Assembly: GCA_964452495.1 (NCBI GenBank)
Contig: CAYVMC010000007.1
Coordinates: 13,559 to 77,558 of the forward strand
DNA: 64,000 bases
Direction of reading: 5' to 3'
DNA from: CALUTH01 sp964452495
GTDB taxonomy: Bacteria; Cyanobacteriota; Vampirovibrionia; Gastranaerophilales; Gastranaerophilaceae
In this document: positions 36,181-44,267 of the stretch, piece by piece
Layout of the letters: each line of letters begins with the position of its first letter
Numbering within the stretch: the stretch's first letter is position 1
The notes under the pieces: model-generated
What the model was told of the DNA's origin: nothing
The model's input: only the letters and a program-made list of their open reading frames with translations
Databases searched by the model: none
Program-made: the position numbers and the translations under genes

Positions 36181-36196
36181 TGTTATGATGATAACA
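36181..36196 (+). promoter_or_regulatory. Candidate MarR operator over an extended -10
   Basis: TGTTAT-GATG-ATAACA is a perfect 6+6 inverted repeat with a 4-nt centre. It overlaps an extended -10 (TG-T-TATGAT) about 60 nt upstream of the MarR gene. A MarR dimer bound here would block its own operon. Confidence 0.5.
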
Positions 36197-36246
36197 GAAA
36201 ATAGTTTTTATATTTGTTTCGATAATTAAAGGATGTTTGGAATAAG

Positions 36247-36702
36247 ATGCCTCAAAACTTTTTGAAAAATAAAGTTTTATTTGCTCTGGGTGTAGGAGCT
36301 TTACTATCAAAGATTGCACAGCTTCAAATGTTTGCACAACATAAGTTTCCAATTACACCGGAGCAGCATTATATCCTATCTATCCTCTCAGAAAACGAAG
36401 AACTCTATCAAAGACAGATTTGTGAAATCGCTTACAAAGACCGTCCCAATATAACAAGACTTATTAATATTCTTGAAACAAAAGGACTGGTAAAAAGGGT
36501 TCCGGACGTAAATAAAAGAAAAGTTTACAAAGTAATTATTACAGAAGAAGGAAAAAAAGTTCACAACAACATAAAACAGTATATGATAGGACTTCGGGAA
36601 AAAGCGGTTAAAGATATCAAAACAGAAGATATGGAAAACTGTTTGAAAGTATTGTTACAAATGATAGACAATTTAGAGCCGATAGCAAAAATACAAATTT
36701 AA
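36247..36702 (+). CDS. MarR-family transcriptional regulator
   Basis: This 151-residue winged-helix repressor has the DNA-binding segment ERQICEIAYKDRPNITRLIN-type sequence (YQRQICEIAYKDRPNITRLI), the wing LVKRVPDVNKRKVYKVIIT and helical dimerisation ends. MarR proteins release DNA on binding drugs or phenolic ligands, or on oxidation. It heads the efflux operon (18 nt to emrA) and probably represses it through the palindrome at 36181-36196. AAAGGATG precedes the ATG. Confidence 0.9.
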   Translation: MPQNFLKNKVLFALGVGALLSKIAQLQMFAQHKFPITPEQHYILSILSENEELYQRQICEIAYKDRPNITRLINILETKGLVKRVPDVNKRKVYKVIITEEGKKVHNNIKQYMIGLREKAVKDIKTEDMENCLKVLLQMIDNLEPIAKIQI

Positions 36703-36720
36703 AAAGGAGGAAATATAATA

Positions 36721-37824
36721 ATGAGTACCCCGAATAATAGTGAGAATAATTCTAAAGACATAAGACCTCAGCAACAGAATAATGCTAATCCTCAGGAGGA
36801 TACCCGCCCGAGTTATAAGAAAAAACGGGTAATTGTACCTGCAATAACTGCTGTCATATTCCTGATTGCGGGTATTTATTTTACAATCCACTCATTCTTT
36901 TACCAAGGAACAGATGATGCTTTTGTTGAAGGTCACATAATATCCATAGCACCGCGTGTTTCAGGACCGGTAGAAGAACTCCTCATTGATGATAACCAGC
37001 CTGTTAAAAAAGGTCAATTATTAATAGTTATCGACCCTAGCGATTATGAAACCGCACTCAAACAAAAAGAAGCAGAACTTGCACAGGCAAAAGCAAGCCT
37101 GAATATGGCAGAACAACAAATCACTCATTCAGAAGCACAATTAAAACAATCAACACAGGATATTACATCGGCAGAATCAAAACTTGATTTTGCACAAAAA
37201 GACTTTGACAGATATTCCAATATGTTCAAGGCAGGAATTGCCTCAAAACAAGATTATGATAAAAGCAAAACTGCCCTGACAGTTGCGCAATCAGAACATA
37301 AGTCCGCATTGGAACAAGAAAAAGCATCAGAATCAATGCTGCAATCTTCACAGGCAAGACGTGAAGCGACTTTAGCTGATATTCAAAGACTTGAAGCAGA
37401 GGTAGAACAGGCAAAGCTTAATCTTTCTTATACCAAAATCTACGCGCCGCAGGACGGTCTGATTACACACAGAACGGTGGAACAGGGAAACTATGTTCAA
37501 GTTGCACAATCAATGTTTGCAATTGTACCTGAAAAAATGTGGATAGTGGCAAACTTTAAAGAAACTCAGCTTACACACATGAAACCCGAACAATCTGTAG
37601 AAATCAAGGTTGATACATATCCTGGGAAAAAATTCAAAGGAAAAGTAGACAGCATCCAACGCTCAACCGGTGCAAAGGCAAGTCTTTTCCCTCCGGAAAA
37701 TGCTGTAGGCAGCTACGTTAAAATTGTACAGCGTGTACCAGTCAAAATTGTATTTACGGAAGATATTTCTGACTACAACATAGTACCGGGAATGTCAGTA
37801 GTTCCGGAAGTAAGGGTAAGATAA
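36721..37824 (+). CDS. emrA: EmrA/HlyD-family membrane fusion protein
   Basis: This periplasmic adaptor links an inner-membrane pump to an outer-membrane channel. The 367-residue protein has a Pro/Asn/Gln-rich cytoplasmic tail, one TM (about 37-59), a biotinyl-lipoyl half motif (AFVEGHIISIAPRVSGPVEE) and long alpha-hairpin coiled coils (about 105-225). The second lipoyl half and a beta-barrel follow (TKIYAPQDGLITHRTVEQGN). This is the EmrA pattern. AAAGGAGGAA precedes the ATG. emrB follows after 1 nt. A TolC-like partner is not in the window. Confidence 0.93.
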   Translation: MSTPNNSENNSKDIRPQQQNNANPQEDTRPSYKKKRVIVPAITAVIFLIAGIYFTIHSFFYQGTDDAFVEGHIISIAPRVSGPVEELLIDDNQPVKKGQLLIVIDPSDYETALKQKEAELAQAKASLNMAEQQITHSEAQLKQSTQDITSAESKLDFAQKDFDRYSNMFKAGIASKQDYDKSKTALTVAQSEHKSALEQEKASESMLQSSQARREATLADIQRLEAEVEQAKLNLSYTKIYAPQDGLITHRTVEQGNYVQVAQSMFAIVPEKMWIVANFKETQLTHMKPEQSVEIKVDTYPGKKFKGKVDSIQRSTGAKASLFPPENAVGSYVKIVQRVPVKIVFTEDISDYNIVPGMSVVPEVRVR

Positions 37825-37825
37825 G

Positions 37826-39403
37826 ATGAGTACAATAGCTGAAGCTCAAGCACACAATCAAATGTCCTCACCGGAGTATCGTAAACAGGAAGCTCCGCTC
37901 TGGCTTGTCGCATTTACAATTCTTCTGCCAACCTCTTTTGCAATGCTTGCGACATCCGCAACTAACGTTGCAATGCCGCATATTGCAGGTTTTTTTGGTT
38001 CAACACTTGATGAAGCAAACTGGGTTATTACAAGTTATATGATTGCAAATGCTATCCTTATTCCGCTCACAGGCTGGCTGGAAAACCTTATGGGCAGAGT
38101 TATGTTCCTTAAAGTTTTCCTAACGATTTTCACCATAGGTTCGGTTATTTGCGCATTTGCAAGCAACCTTAACATTCTGGTACTCGGACGTATCGTGCAG
38201 GGGATAGGCGGCGGACCTATGATGCCTATATCTCAGGCTATTTTGCTTGCGGCTTTTCCGTTTGAAAAACGTGGACAAGCAATGGCGCTGTTCGGTTTTT
38301 CTGTTATGGTTTTCTCAATACTTGGTCCGACCTTTGGCGGTTTTATTGTCGATAACTCAAGCTGGCAGTGGATTTATTTGATTAATATCCCAATCGGTAT
38401 ATTCTCTGTTATTCTTGTTCACTGTAATGTCGCAGAGTTGGAAAACCGTAAAATTCCGGAAAAAGTTGACTTTGTAGGACTTATTTCGCTTGTTCTCTGG
38501 CTTTTAACCATGCAAATAGTACTTGATAAAGGAGAACAGTTTGGATGGTTCGATTGTACCTGGATAACCATACTTGCATGTACTTCATTATTCTCATTTG
38601 TATTTTTTATAGTTTGGGAACTCGAATGCAAAAATGCTATTGTTAACTTAAGAGTTTTCAAAGATAAAAACTTCTTTATCGGAACCATTTTAGGGGCATC
38701 TGTCAATATGATTATTTATGTAACAATTGTACTGCTGCCTAAATTTTTACAAAGCCTTATGGGATATACCGCTATGCTCAGCGGTATGTCATTAGCTCCA
38801 AGGGTTTTGTCTTGTATCGTAATGCTGTGTGTTATAGGGAAAATGGTTGAAAAAATCGATAACAGAATACTTGTTTCCGTAGGATTTGTATTTCTCGGAG
38901 TTTCAACATTTATGTATTCAAGTCTAAACTTGCAAATCTCATTTAGCTATGTCGTCATACCTAATGTGCTTATGGGTATAGGGGTAATCCTAGTATTTAT
39001 ACCTATATCAGCACTTTGTTTAGGAACACTGCCCCGATCAGAACTTTCAAATGGTGCAGGATTGCACAGCTTATCAAAGTGTGTTATGACAGCATTTGTT
39101 ATATCTATGTCTTCAACTCTTGTTACAAGGCTGTCACAAGTCCATCAGACCTATCTGGTTAAAAATTTAACAGACTTCAGTCTTACTTATCAAACACACT
39201 TAAATGCTACTGCACATAAACTTATGGCAACATTAACATCCCCGGACGCAATTGCAAGAGCGGGAGGGTATTATTACAAACAATTGCAAGAGCAGGCAAA
39301 GTTAATGTCTTTTGTTGATGTATTTGAAGCATTTGCACTTATCGCATTCTGCCTTGTCCCACTTGCATTTTTCTTGAATGTCAATTTTAAAAAACGTGAT
39401 TAA
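37826..39403 (+). CDS. emrB: EmrB/DHA2-family multidrug transporter
   Basis: This 525-residue major facilitator protein of the 14-TM DHA2 family exports drugs in exchange for protons. Motif A-like GWLENLMGRVMFLKVF and motif C-like GRIVQGIGGGPMMPISQAI with ILGPTFGGFIVD are visible, together with DEANWVITSYMIANAI, a hallmark of EmrB. It acts with the preceding EmrA as a tripartite pump. The whole operon is under the upstream MarR gene. The stop lies 3 nt from the convergent ogt stop. Confidence 0.95.
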   Translation: MSTIAEAQAHNQMSSPEYRKQEAPLWLVAFTILLPTSFAMLATSATNVAMPHIAGFFGSTLDEANWVITSYMIANAILIPLTGWLENLMGRVMFLKVFLTIFTIGSVICAFASNLNILVLGRIVQGIGGGPMMPISQAILLAAFPFEKRGQAMALFGFSVMVFSILGPTFGGFIVDNSSWQWIYLINIPIGIFSVILVHCNVAELENRKIPEKVDFVGLISLVLWLLTMQIVLDKGEQFGWFDCTWITILACTSLFSFVFFIVWELECKNAIVNLRVFKDKNFFIGTILGASVNMIIYVTIVLLPKFLQSLMGYTAMLSGMSLAPRVLSCIVMLCVIGKMVEKIDNRILVSVGFVFLGVSTFMYSSLNLQISFSYVVIPNVLMGIGVILVFIPISALCLGTLPRSELSNGAGLHSLSKCVMTAFVISMSSTLVTRLSQVHQTYLVKNLTDFSLTYQTHLNATAHKLMATLTSPDAIARAGGYYYKQLQEQAKLMSFVDVFEAFALIAFCLVPLAFFLNVNFKKRD

Positions 39404-39406
39404 AAA

Positions 39407-39874
39407 CTAAGAATACTTCTTTTCCAGTTCTAATAGAAACTTTTTAAGTGCAAGTCCGCCTGCATATCCGGTTAATGCACCGTTTTTCCCCACCACACGA
39501 TGGCAGGGAATAACAATCATCAACTTATTACGATTATTTGCTTGTCCTACAGCTCTGGCAGCTTTAGGAACACCGCAACGTTCTGCAAGTTCTATATAAG
39601 AAACAGTTTCTCCATAAGGAATTTTACGCAATTCTTCCCATACCTTATTTTGGAATTTTGTACCTGTTGTAATAAATGGAAAATCAAATTCCTGACGTTT
39701 ACCACTAAAGTATTCATCCAATTGTTTTTTTACAAGTTCTATGAGTTTCGTATTATCAAATTTTATGTCAGAAGAATCTGCTTCCATTACATAAATACCC
39801 GAAATCAAATCACCGCTTTGATGAATAATTAATTTTACACTTTTAAAACAGTACAAACCATCAAATTCACTCAT
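39407..39874 (-). CDS. ogt: Methylated-DNA--protein-cysteine methyltransferase
   Basis: This suicide repair protein removes alkyl groups from O6-alkylguanine in DNA. The 155-residue protein has the active-site motif VIPCHRVVG with acceptor C124, the winged-helix segment FQNKVWEELRKIPYGETVSY, and AARAVGQANNRN. No Shine-Dalgarno is present. TATAAT (39886 to 39881) ends 7 nt before the ATG, so the message looks leaderless. The -10 to ATG stretch (TATAATAGACTTATG) is almost identical to that of cca. An intrinsic terminator lies 38 nt upstream. Confidence 0.95.
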   Translation of the reverse strand: MSEFDGLYCFKSVKLIIHQSGDLISGIYVMEADSSDIKFDNTKLIELVKKQLDEYFSGKRQEFDFPFITTGTKFQNKVWEELRKIPYGETVSYIELAERCGVPKAARAVGQANNRNKLMIVIPCHRVVGKNGALTGYAGGLALKKFLLELEKKYS

Positions 39875-39910
39875 AAGTCTATTATAATCAAAACCTGTTT
39901 AATAAAGACA

Positions 39911-39939
39911 AAAAAAAGACCTTGCCAAAACAAAGTCTT
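39911..39939 (-). terminator. Intrinsic terminator without an obvious gene, upstream of ogt
   Basis: On the minus strand AAGACTTTG / CAAGGTCTT form a 9-bp stem (one G-U) around TTTTGG, followed by nine T residues. No minus-strand gene lies between this and 40247. It either ends a small RNA or acts as an attenuator in front of ogt. Confidence 0.75.
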
Positions 39940-40008
39940 ACCTTAAAAGTTTAAACAACAATTCACAATCTCAATTTAATTTTATGCAGAAATTACAGAA
40001 CATGCCAA
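39940..40008 (-). ncRNA. Candidate small RNA or leader ending at the ogt terminator
   Basis: TTGGCA (40008 to 40003), an 18-bp spacer and TAAAAT (39984 to 39979) on the minus strand could start an RNA near 39972 that ends at the terminator at 39911-39939, about 60 nt in all. There is no open reading frame with a ribosome site. The promoter match is modest. Confidence 0.3.
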
Positions 40009-40038
40009 CTTTTTTACAAAACTTAATAAATATAAAAA

Positions 40039-40074
40039 GCATGTTAACATGCACCATTACATGATTAGACATGT
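40039..40074. repeat. CATG palindrome cluster
   Basis: GCATGTTAACATGC (40039-40052) is a perfect 14-bp palindrome. ACATG-ATTAG-ACATGT follows at 40060-40075, and two further CATG palindromic words lie near 40107-40116. This looks like an operator for a dimeric regulator between the candidate RNA and the Cys-rich protein gene. Confidence 0.4.
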
Positions 40075-40191
40075 ATAAAAACGCTCAAACTTTCTATCTG
40101 CCCATGACAGCATGCTATCAAAAGCTGGGGAAAGCCTTTATTAGTGCGGGATAGCGATTTTGAATTTCCGTAACAAATTGTAATAAAAGGG

Positions 40192-40219
40192 TTGTAAATA
40201 CACCCTTAACCCTTATAAT
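40192..40219 (+). promoter_or_regulatory. Promoter of the Cys-rich small protein
   Basis: TTGTAA (40192-40197), a 16-bp spacer and TATAAT (40214-40219) lie 29-56 nt upstream of the TTG start at 40248. Confidence 0.6.
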
Positions 40220-40247
40220 TAAAATTAAGGTTATAAAAGGACTTCGG

Positions 40248-40517
40248 TTGTTAAAAGATAGGGAAGTCAGTATAAGTAAAGAGTTTTGGGGAGGAAATGT
40301 GCTTAGAAGTCGTGATATGGGAAGAGCTATAGCTGTCAGAAGATGGACACCAACAGCTATAGAATGTTATAAACGCGGTTGTAACTGTGAAGGTTGTTTT
40401 TATAAAGATTTCTTCAGCGGTTCAACTCATAAATGCCAGATGAAAGCATCGGTTCTGGAATTAGTAAGGGTAATTGGTACACCAAATGTTGAAGTACCGC
40501 AAATAATTTCTGATTAA
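40248..40517 (+). CDS. Small Cys-rich protein of unknown function
   Basis: I do not recognise this 89-residue protein. It starts with TTG, preceded by AAAGGA; an ATG at 40318 is the alternative. The core W-T-P-T-A-I-E-C-Y-K-R-G-C-N-C-E-G-C-F-Y has four closely spaced cysteines, and a fifth lies in HKCQMK, which suggests zinc or cluster binding. The C-terminal SVLELVRVIGTP is helical. A small DNA- or RNA-binding protein is possible. hpf follows after 66 nt. Confidence 0.7.
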   Translation: MLKDREVSISKEFWGGNVLRSRDMGRAIAVRRWTPTAIECYKRGCNCEGCFYKDFFSGSTHKCQMKASVLELVRVIGTPNVEVPQIISD

Positions 40518-40583
40518 AGGGCTTTAAATTTTACGCAAAATATTGTATACTTAGAAAGTATCACACATCTCGGAGGTTTTTTA

Positions 40584-40940
40584 ATGCGTATTTATGTGAA
40601 CGGAAAGAACATCGTAATTACCGATGCAATTAAGGCTTATGTCAAAGAAAAATTAGGAAAAGTGGCTAACCATTATGACCAGATTACAGGTATTGATGTT
40701 ATTTTATCGGTAGTTAAAAATCCGGCAGCTTCTGACAAACATGTTGCAGAAGTTTCTTGTAAGCTCAATTCAGGTGTTATCCACCTTGAAGAAGCAGCCG
40801 AATCAATGTACGCAAGCATCGATTTACTTGCTGACAAACTTGACAGACAGGTAAAAAAATATAAGGCAAAGGCTCTTTATTCTGATAAAACAACAATAAG
40901 AAATGTTGACTTAGAGGAAGAACCGGTTACTGAAGGATAG
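40584..40940 (+). CDS. hpf: Ribosome hibernation promoting factor (short form)
   Basis: HPF binds the small ribosomal subunit in stationary phase and silences ribosomes. The 118-residue protein contains only the N-terminal S30AE domain (MRIYVNGKNIVITDAIKAYV, ESMYASIDLLADKLDRQVKK) plus a short acidic tail. It lacks the dimerisation domain of long HPFs. TCGGAGG precedes the ATG. A TATACT -10 (40546-40551) overlaps the small inverted repeat ATACTT-AGA-AAGTAT. It leads an operon with the GT2 gene (1 nt). Confidence 0.92.
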   Translation: MRIYVNGKNIVITDAIKAYVKEKLGKVANHYDQITGIDVILSVVKNPAASDKHVAEVSCKLNSGVIHLEEAAESMYASIDLLADKLDRQVKKYKAKALYSDKTTIRNVDLEEEPVTEG

Positions 40941-40941
40941 T

Positions 40942-41733
40942 ATGATTAATAATAAAAAAGTCGTTGTTATTATGCCGGCATATAATGCCGAGAAAACTCT
41001 TGAACAGACATACAACGACATTTCACAGGATTTCGTCGATGAGATTATACTCGTCGACGATTTTTCAAGTGACGACACAAAAGAAATTGCAAAGAAGCTT
41101 AATATAACTACTATTGTACACGACAGGAACCGTGGATACGGCGGCAATCAAAAATCTTGCTACAAGGCTGCACTTAAAGCAGGTGCCGATATTATAATTA
41201 TGGTACATCCGGATTATCAGTACACCCCGAAACTTATTCCTGCAATGGCAACAATGATGGCTTTTGAGGGATATGATGCAGTTATTGCCTCAAGAATGCT
41301 CGGCAACGGTGCTCTTAAAGGGGGAATGCCCTTGTACAAATTTGTAGCAAATAAATTCCTAACTGCATTTGAAAATTTATTTCTCGGAGAAAATCTGACA
41401 GAATATCATACGGGTTTCAGAGGATTCACCAGAGAAATTTTGGAAACACTGCCCCTTGAAAGCTGCAGCGATGATTTTTGTTTTGACAATGAAATGCTGG
41501 CATTAATTTTTTGGAATAACTACAAAATCGGTGAAATATCCTGCCCTACAAAGTATTTTAAAGAGGCATCTTCAATTAATTTTATACGCTCATGCAAGTA
41601 TGGATTTGAAGTACTTTTTATAAGTATAATGTACAGATTTGGTAAAATGGGTTTGAAAACCGGCATATTCAGAAAAAATTTACAAAAATTAGATTTAGAT
41701 ACAGAAATTGAGTATTATCACAAAAGGATTTAG
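40942..41733 (+). CDS. Family 2 glycosyltransferase
   Basis: This 263-residue GT-A protein has VVVIMPAYNAEKTLEQT at its start, the nucleotide-binding ILVDDFSSDDT and the metal-binding HPDYQY, typical of GT2 dolichyl-phosphate mannose synthase-like enzymes. A C-terminal amphipathic or membrane-associated part (FEVLFISIMYRFGKMG) suggests work at the inner membrane on lipid-linked or LPS-type sugars. It follows hpf after 1 nt and precedes the KdsC-like gene by 1 nt, which supports an envelope polysaccharide role. Confidence 0.88.
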   Translation: MINNKKVVVIMPAYNAEKTLEQTYNDISQDFVDEIILVDDFSSDDTKEIAKKLNITTIVHDRNRGYGGNQKSCYKAALKAGADIIIMVHPDYQYTPKLIPAMATMMAFEGYDAVIASRMLGNGALKGGMPLYKFVANKFLTAFENLFLGENLTEYHTGFRGFTREILETLPLESCSDDFCFDNEMLALIFWNNYKIGEISCPTKYFKEASSINFIRSCKYGFEVLFISIMYRFGKMGLKTGIFRKNLQKLDLDTEIEYYHKRI

Positions 41734-41734
41734 T

Positions 41735-42202
41735 ATGGCAGAAATAAAACTGGTTGGAACAGATGTAGACGGAACTCTCACGGATGCGGGGATGTATTAT
41801 TCAGCAAATGGTGACGTAATGAAAAAATTTAATACACGGGACGGTATGGGGCTGAAACTCTGTCAGACCGCGGGTATAAAAACTGCCATTTTAACTTCGG
41901 AAAATACTCCTATAGTTGCTAAACGTGCCGAAAAACTTAAAATTGATTACCTCTTTCAAGGGATGAAAAGCAAACTTGAAGTCATTACAGACCTTTGTAA
42001 TGAACTTGGTATAAGTCTTGAAAATGTTGCTTACATAGGTGATGACATTAATGATTTTGAAATTTTATCAGCTGTTGGCTTAAAAGCCTGTCCAGCAGAT
42101 GCAATAAAAAAAATTAAAGAAATTCCGGATATTAAGATAATGACACTAAAAGGCGGAGAAGGTGCTGTAAGAGAGTTTATAGACACCTACATTCTTAATT
42201 AA
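41735..42202 (+). CDS. kdsC: KdsC-like HAD phosphatase
   Basis: KdsC removes phosphate from Kdo-8-phosphate in LPS inner core synthesis. The 155-residue HAD protein has the catalytic D9-x-D11 (GTDVDGTLTD), the TSENT motif II, the conserved lysine region (FQGMKSKLEV) and GDDINDFEIL. The C-terminal GGEGAVREFIDTYI is the loop that completes the KdsC tetramer site. AAAAGGA selects the ATG at 41735 over an earlier overlapping start. A related sialic- or legionaminic-acid phosphatase role cannot be excluded. Confidence 0.85.
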   Translation: MAEIKLVGTDVDGTLTDAGMYYSANGDVMKKFNTRDGMGLKLCQTAGIKTAILTSENTPIVAKRAEKLKIDYLFQGMKSKLEVITDLCNELGISLENVAYIGDDINDFEILSAVGLKACPADAIKKIKEIPDIKIMTLKGGEGAVREFIDTYILN

Positions 42203-42260
42203 CCTCTGCAATATAAGAAATACAATACTATTTGGGGCATCAATATTAACTAACTTAGCA

Positions 42261-43301
42261 TCAGATACGTTTAAGCTTTTTAAACAAGTATTCAAGTTTT
42301 TTATAATCAGTACCTAGTCCGGTTAATAATAAAACAGATTTATCATTTGTGCGTTCATCTTCTATTTTGTTTTTATACAAAAATTCAGAAAGTTCAAAAC
42401 CGGTTAGACCTTGTTTTTTGACTACAATCTTTGTTATATCTCCATTATAAAAATCAACATTAGTACACCCGTCACGCAACTCACGAATCTGCATTATTAG
42501 TTTCTCAATTTTAGCTCTTCCCTTTCTAGAATTAAGATAATGAATAGTTGACTCAATTACAGCAAGCAGAGGATATGATGGAGATGTTGTATTGAACATT
42601 GATAATGCTTTATCAACATCAAAATTTGTGTTTGTATGCAAAAGTGCTGTTGGATTAAGTCCGCCAGCCGTCTTATGCAAAGATTGAACTGTAAAATCTG
42701 CATATTTAACTGCACTCTCCGGCAGACTATTGGAGAATGGATAAAGCGCACCGTGTGCTTCATCTACAATGAAATATGCACCATATTTATGACATAATGC
42801 AGCAAGTAACTTCACATCAGAAACAACCCCTTCATAATGGGGAGATGTAATAATAACAGCCTTTATCCCGCCCGACTTTAAATATGGTTCAAGAATATCA
42901 ACAGTTACTGCCTGTGGAATCCCCCATTCGTCAATCAAAGGTATGGAATACTCCTCAATCTCTGCCCCTGCAAGTATACAGGCATTTTTGTGACAGGGAT
43001 GTGCCTTATTCCAGATTAATACTTTTTCGCCACGTTCAACACAGGAAAGAACAGAAGCTATAACACCACTTGTAGAACCGTTAATTAAATATTTTGTTTT
43101 AACTGTACCGTAAATCTTTGCAGCCCAATTCTCAGAATATACCAATGCAGCTTCTGGATTATATACATCCGTTTCTGATATATCGTTTTTATAAAACTGG
43201 TAAAACTTATGTTTAATAAAAAACTTTCCGCCATGACTCGGAGTAGTAAAACATTTCACATCAGTTTTTTGTTTCAAAATACTATTCAGATTTTTCTTCA
43301 T
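42261..43301 (-). CDS. Short Orn/Lys/Arg decarboxylase-like PLP enzyme
   Basis: This 346-residue protein matches the major PLP domain of the ornithine/lysine/arginine decarboxylase family. TPSHGGKFF marks the start region, NGSTSGVIASVLS binds the PLP phosphate, VDEAHGALYPF holds D180 and H183, and QSLHKTAGG gives the Schiff-base lysine K210. The C-terminal decarboxylase domain is much reduced, so it is a short-form member, possibly a decarboxylase of polyamine metabolism or another reaction. It is the last gene of the flagellar export operon and overlaps the gene before it by 20 nt. Confidence 0.82.
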   Translation of the reverse strand: MKKNLNSILKQKTDVKCFTTPSHGGKFFIKHKFYQFYKNDISETDVYNPEAALVYSENWAAKIYGTVKTKYLINGSTSGVIASVLSCVERGEKVLIWNKAHPCHKNACILAGAEIEEYSIPLIDEWGIPQAVTVDILEPYLKSGGIKAVIITSPHYEGVVSDVKLLAALCHKYGAYFIVDEAHGALYPFSNSLPESAVKYADFTVQSLHKTAGGLNPTALLHTNTNFDVDKALSMFNTTSPSYPLLAVIESTIHYLNSRKGRAKIEKLIMQIRELRDGCTNVDFYNGDITKIVVKKQGLTGFELSEFLYKNKIEDERTNDKSVLLLTGLGTDYKKLEYLFKKLKRI

Positions 43302-43653
43302 TTTCCTTTACTTCATCCTCAGGTGTCTGAATCTGCATTTCTTCAGACTGAGTATCCGAAATCGGAGCAAGTTTTTTACTTAACTCTGACATTGACATAT
43401 TTTTATCCAGCTTCTTCAAGGCTTGTAATACATCCGACTGATAATCAGAATCTGCAAGATTTTTAGGTTTATCAAGTATAGAACCCATCATTCTCCCCAA
43501 TATACCCATTACAATAGTAGCAGGGACTATACGGCACATCATAGATATAATAGAATTCATATTAATATACTCGTAGTTAAATAAACAAATACCCGCCATT
43601 ACCATAAATGTTATTGTAGCAAATGATGTACAAAGAGTACTTTTTAAGTCCAT
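43282..43653 (-). CDS. Small two-TM protein in the flagellar operon
   Basis: I do not recognise this 123-residue protein. Two TM segments (about 9-27 and 38-58, RIVPATIVMGILGRMMGSIL) are followed by an acidic, Glu/Gln-rich cytoplasmic tail ending in EVKENEEKSE. It lies 1 nt after the PilZ gene and overlaps the decarboxylase-like start by 20 nt. Its place suggests a flagellar accessory role, but nothing in the sequence proves it. Confidence 0.75.
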   Translation of the reverse strand: MDLKSTLCTSFATITFMVMAGICLFNYEYINMNSIISMMCRIVPATIVMGILGRMMGSILDKPKNLADSDYQSDVLQALKKLDKNMSMSELSKKLAPISDTQSEEMQIQTPEDEVKENEEKSE

Positions 43654-43654
43654 A

Positions 43655-44245
43655 CTACTTGTTTATATTCTCCATATTCTTTTTCATACAAAATTGGACA
43701 AGTGTCATTTTATCAATATTACTTAAACAGGTAAATCTGCCTGAAATCGTGAAAACGCCTGCATCATTCTTTTCGACTCTTATAAGTTTATACTTACAAC
43801 TTACGCTTAAATCCTTTTCAAGCTGCAATGTCACATCATACTCATCATCTATATTTATGTTTTCTCTTGTCGAAAGCTTCATACCGCCTGCAGATATATC
43901 AAGTGTCCTTGCTTTGTGGACAGTACTGCCTGATTTAAGCTCTATATCAGATAAGAATATTATACGTGTAAACTTACGACGCTGCAAAAACCTGTGTTTA
44001 ATCGGATTTGCAATAGAAATAACATTATTATTAAGTTCTTTTATATAGGATTCAAAATATAAATATCCGTTATCAGTTAAAGAATAAAAATCACATATAT
44101 GATTTTGGAAGAGTCCTCTGGGTTCGTACTTTAGCTGCATTGTAAACCCTTCCATATCAACATTCAGAACTTTTCCCTTATTGGTATTTTTAAAATCCTG
44201 CGGTACAATATCAACTATCTGGTCTTTTTTTATAAGTTCTCTCAT
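43655..44245 (-). CDS. PilZ-domain c-di-GMP-binding protein (YcgR-like)
   Basis: This 196-residue protein has an N-terminal YcgR-like domain and a C-terminal PilZ domain. The c-di-GMP-binding motifs are R90-x3-R94 (QRRKFTR) and D116-x-S-x-x-G121 (DISAGGMKL). In this family binding slows or stops the flagellar motor. Its place directly after flhA supports control of motility by c-di-GMP. AGAAAGGATAG precedes the ATG. Confidence 0.9.
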   Translation of the reverse strand: MRELIKKDQIVDIVPQDFKNTNKGKVLNVDMEGFTMQLKYEPRGLFQNHICDFYSLTDNGYLYFESYIKELNNNVISIANPIKHRFLQRRKFTRIIFLSDIELKSGSTVHKARTLDISAGGMKLSTRENINIDDEYDVTLQLEKDLSVSCKYKLIRVEKNDAGVFTISGRFTCLSNIDKMTLVQFCMKKNMENINK

Positions 44246-44267
44246 ATACTATCCTTTCTGTTTTGGA

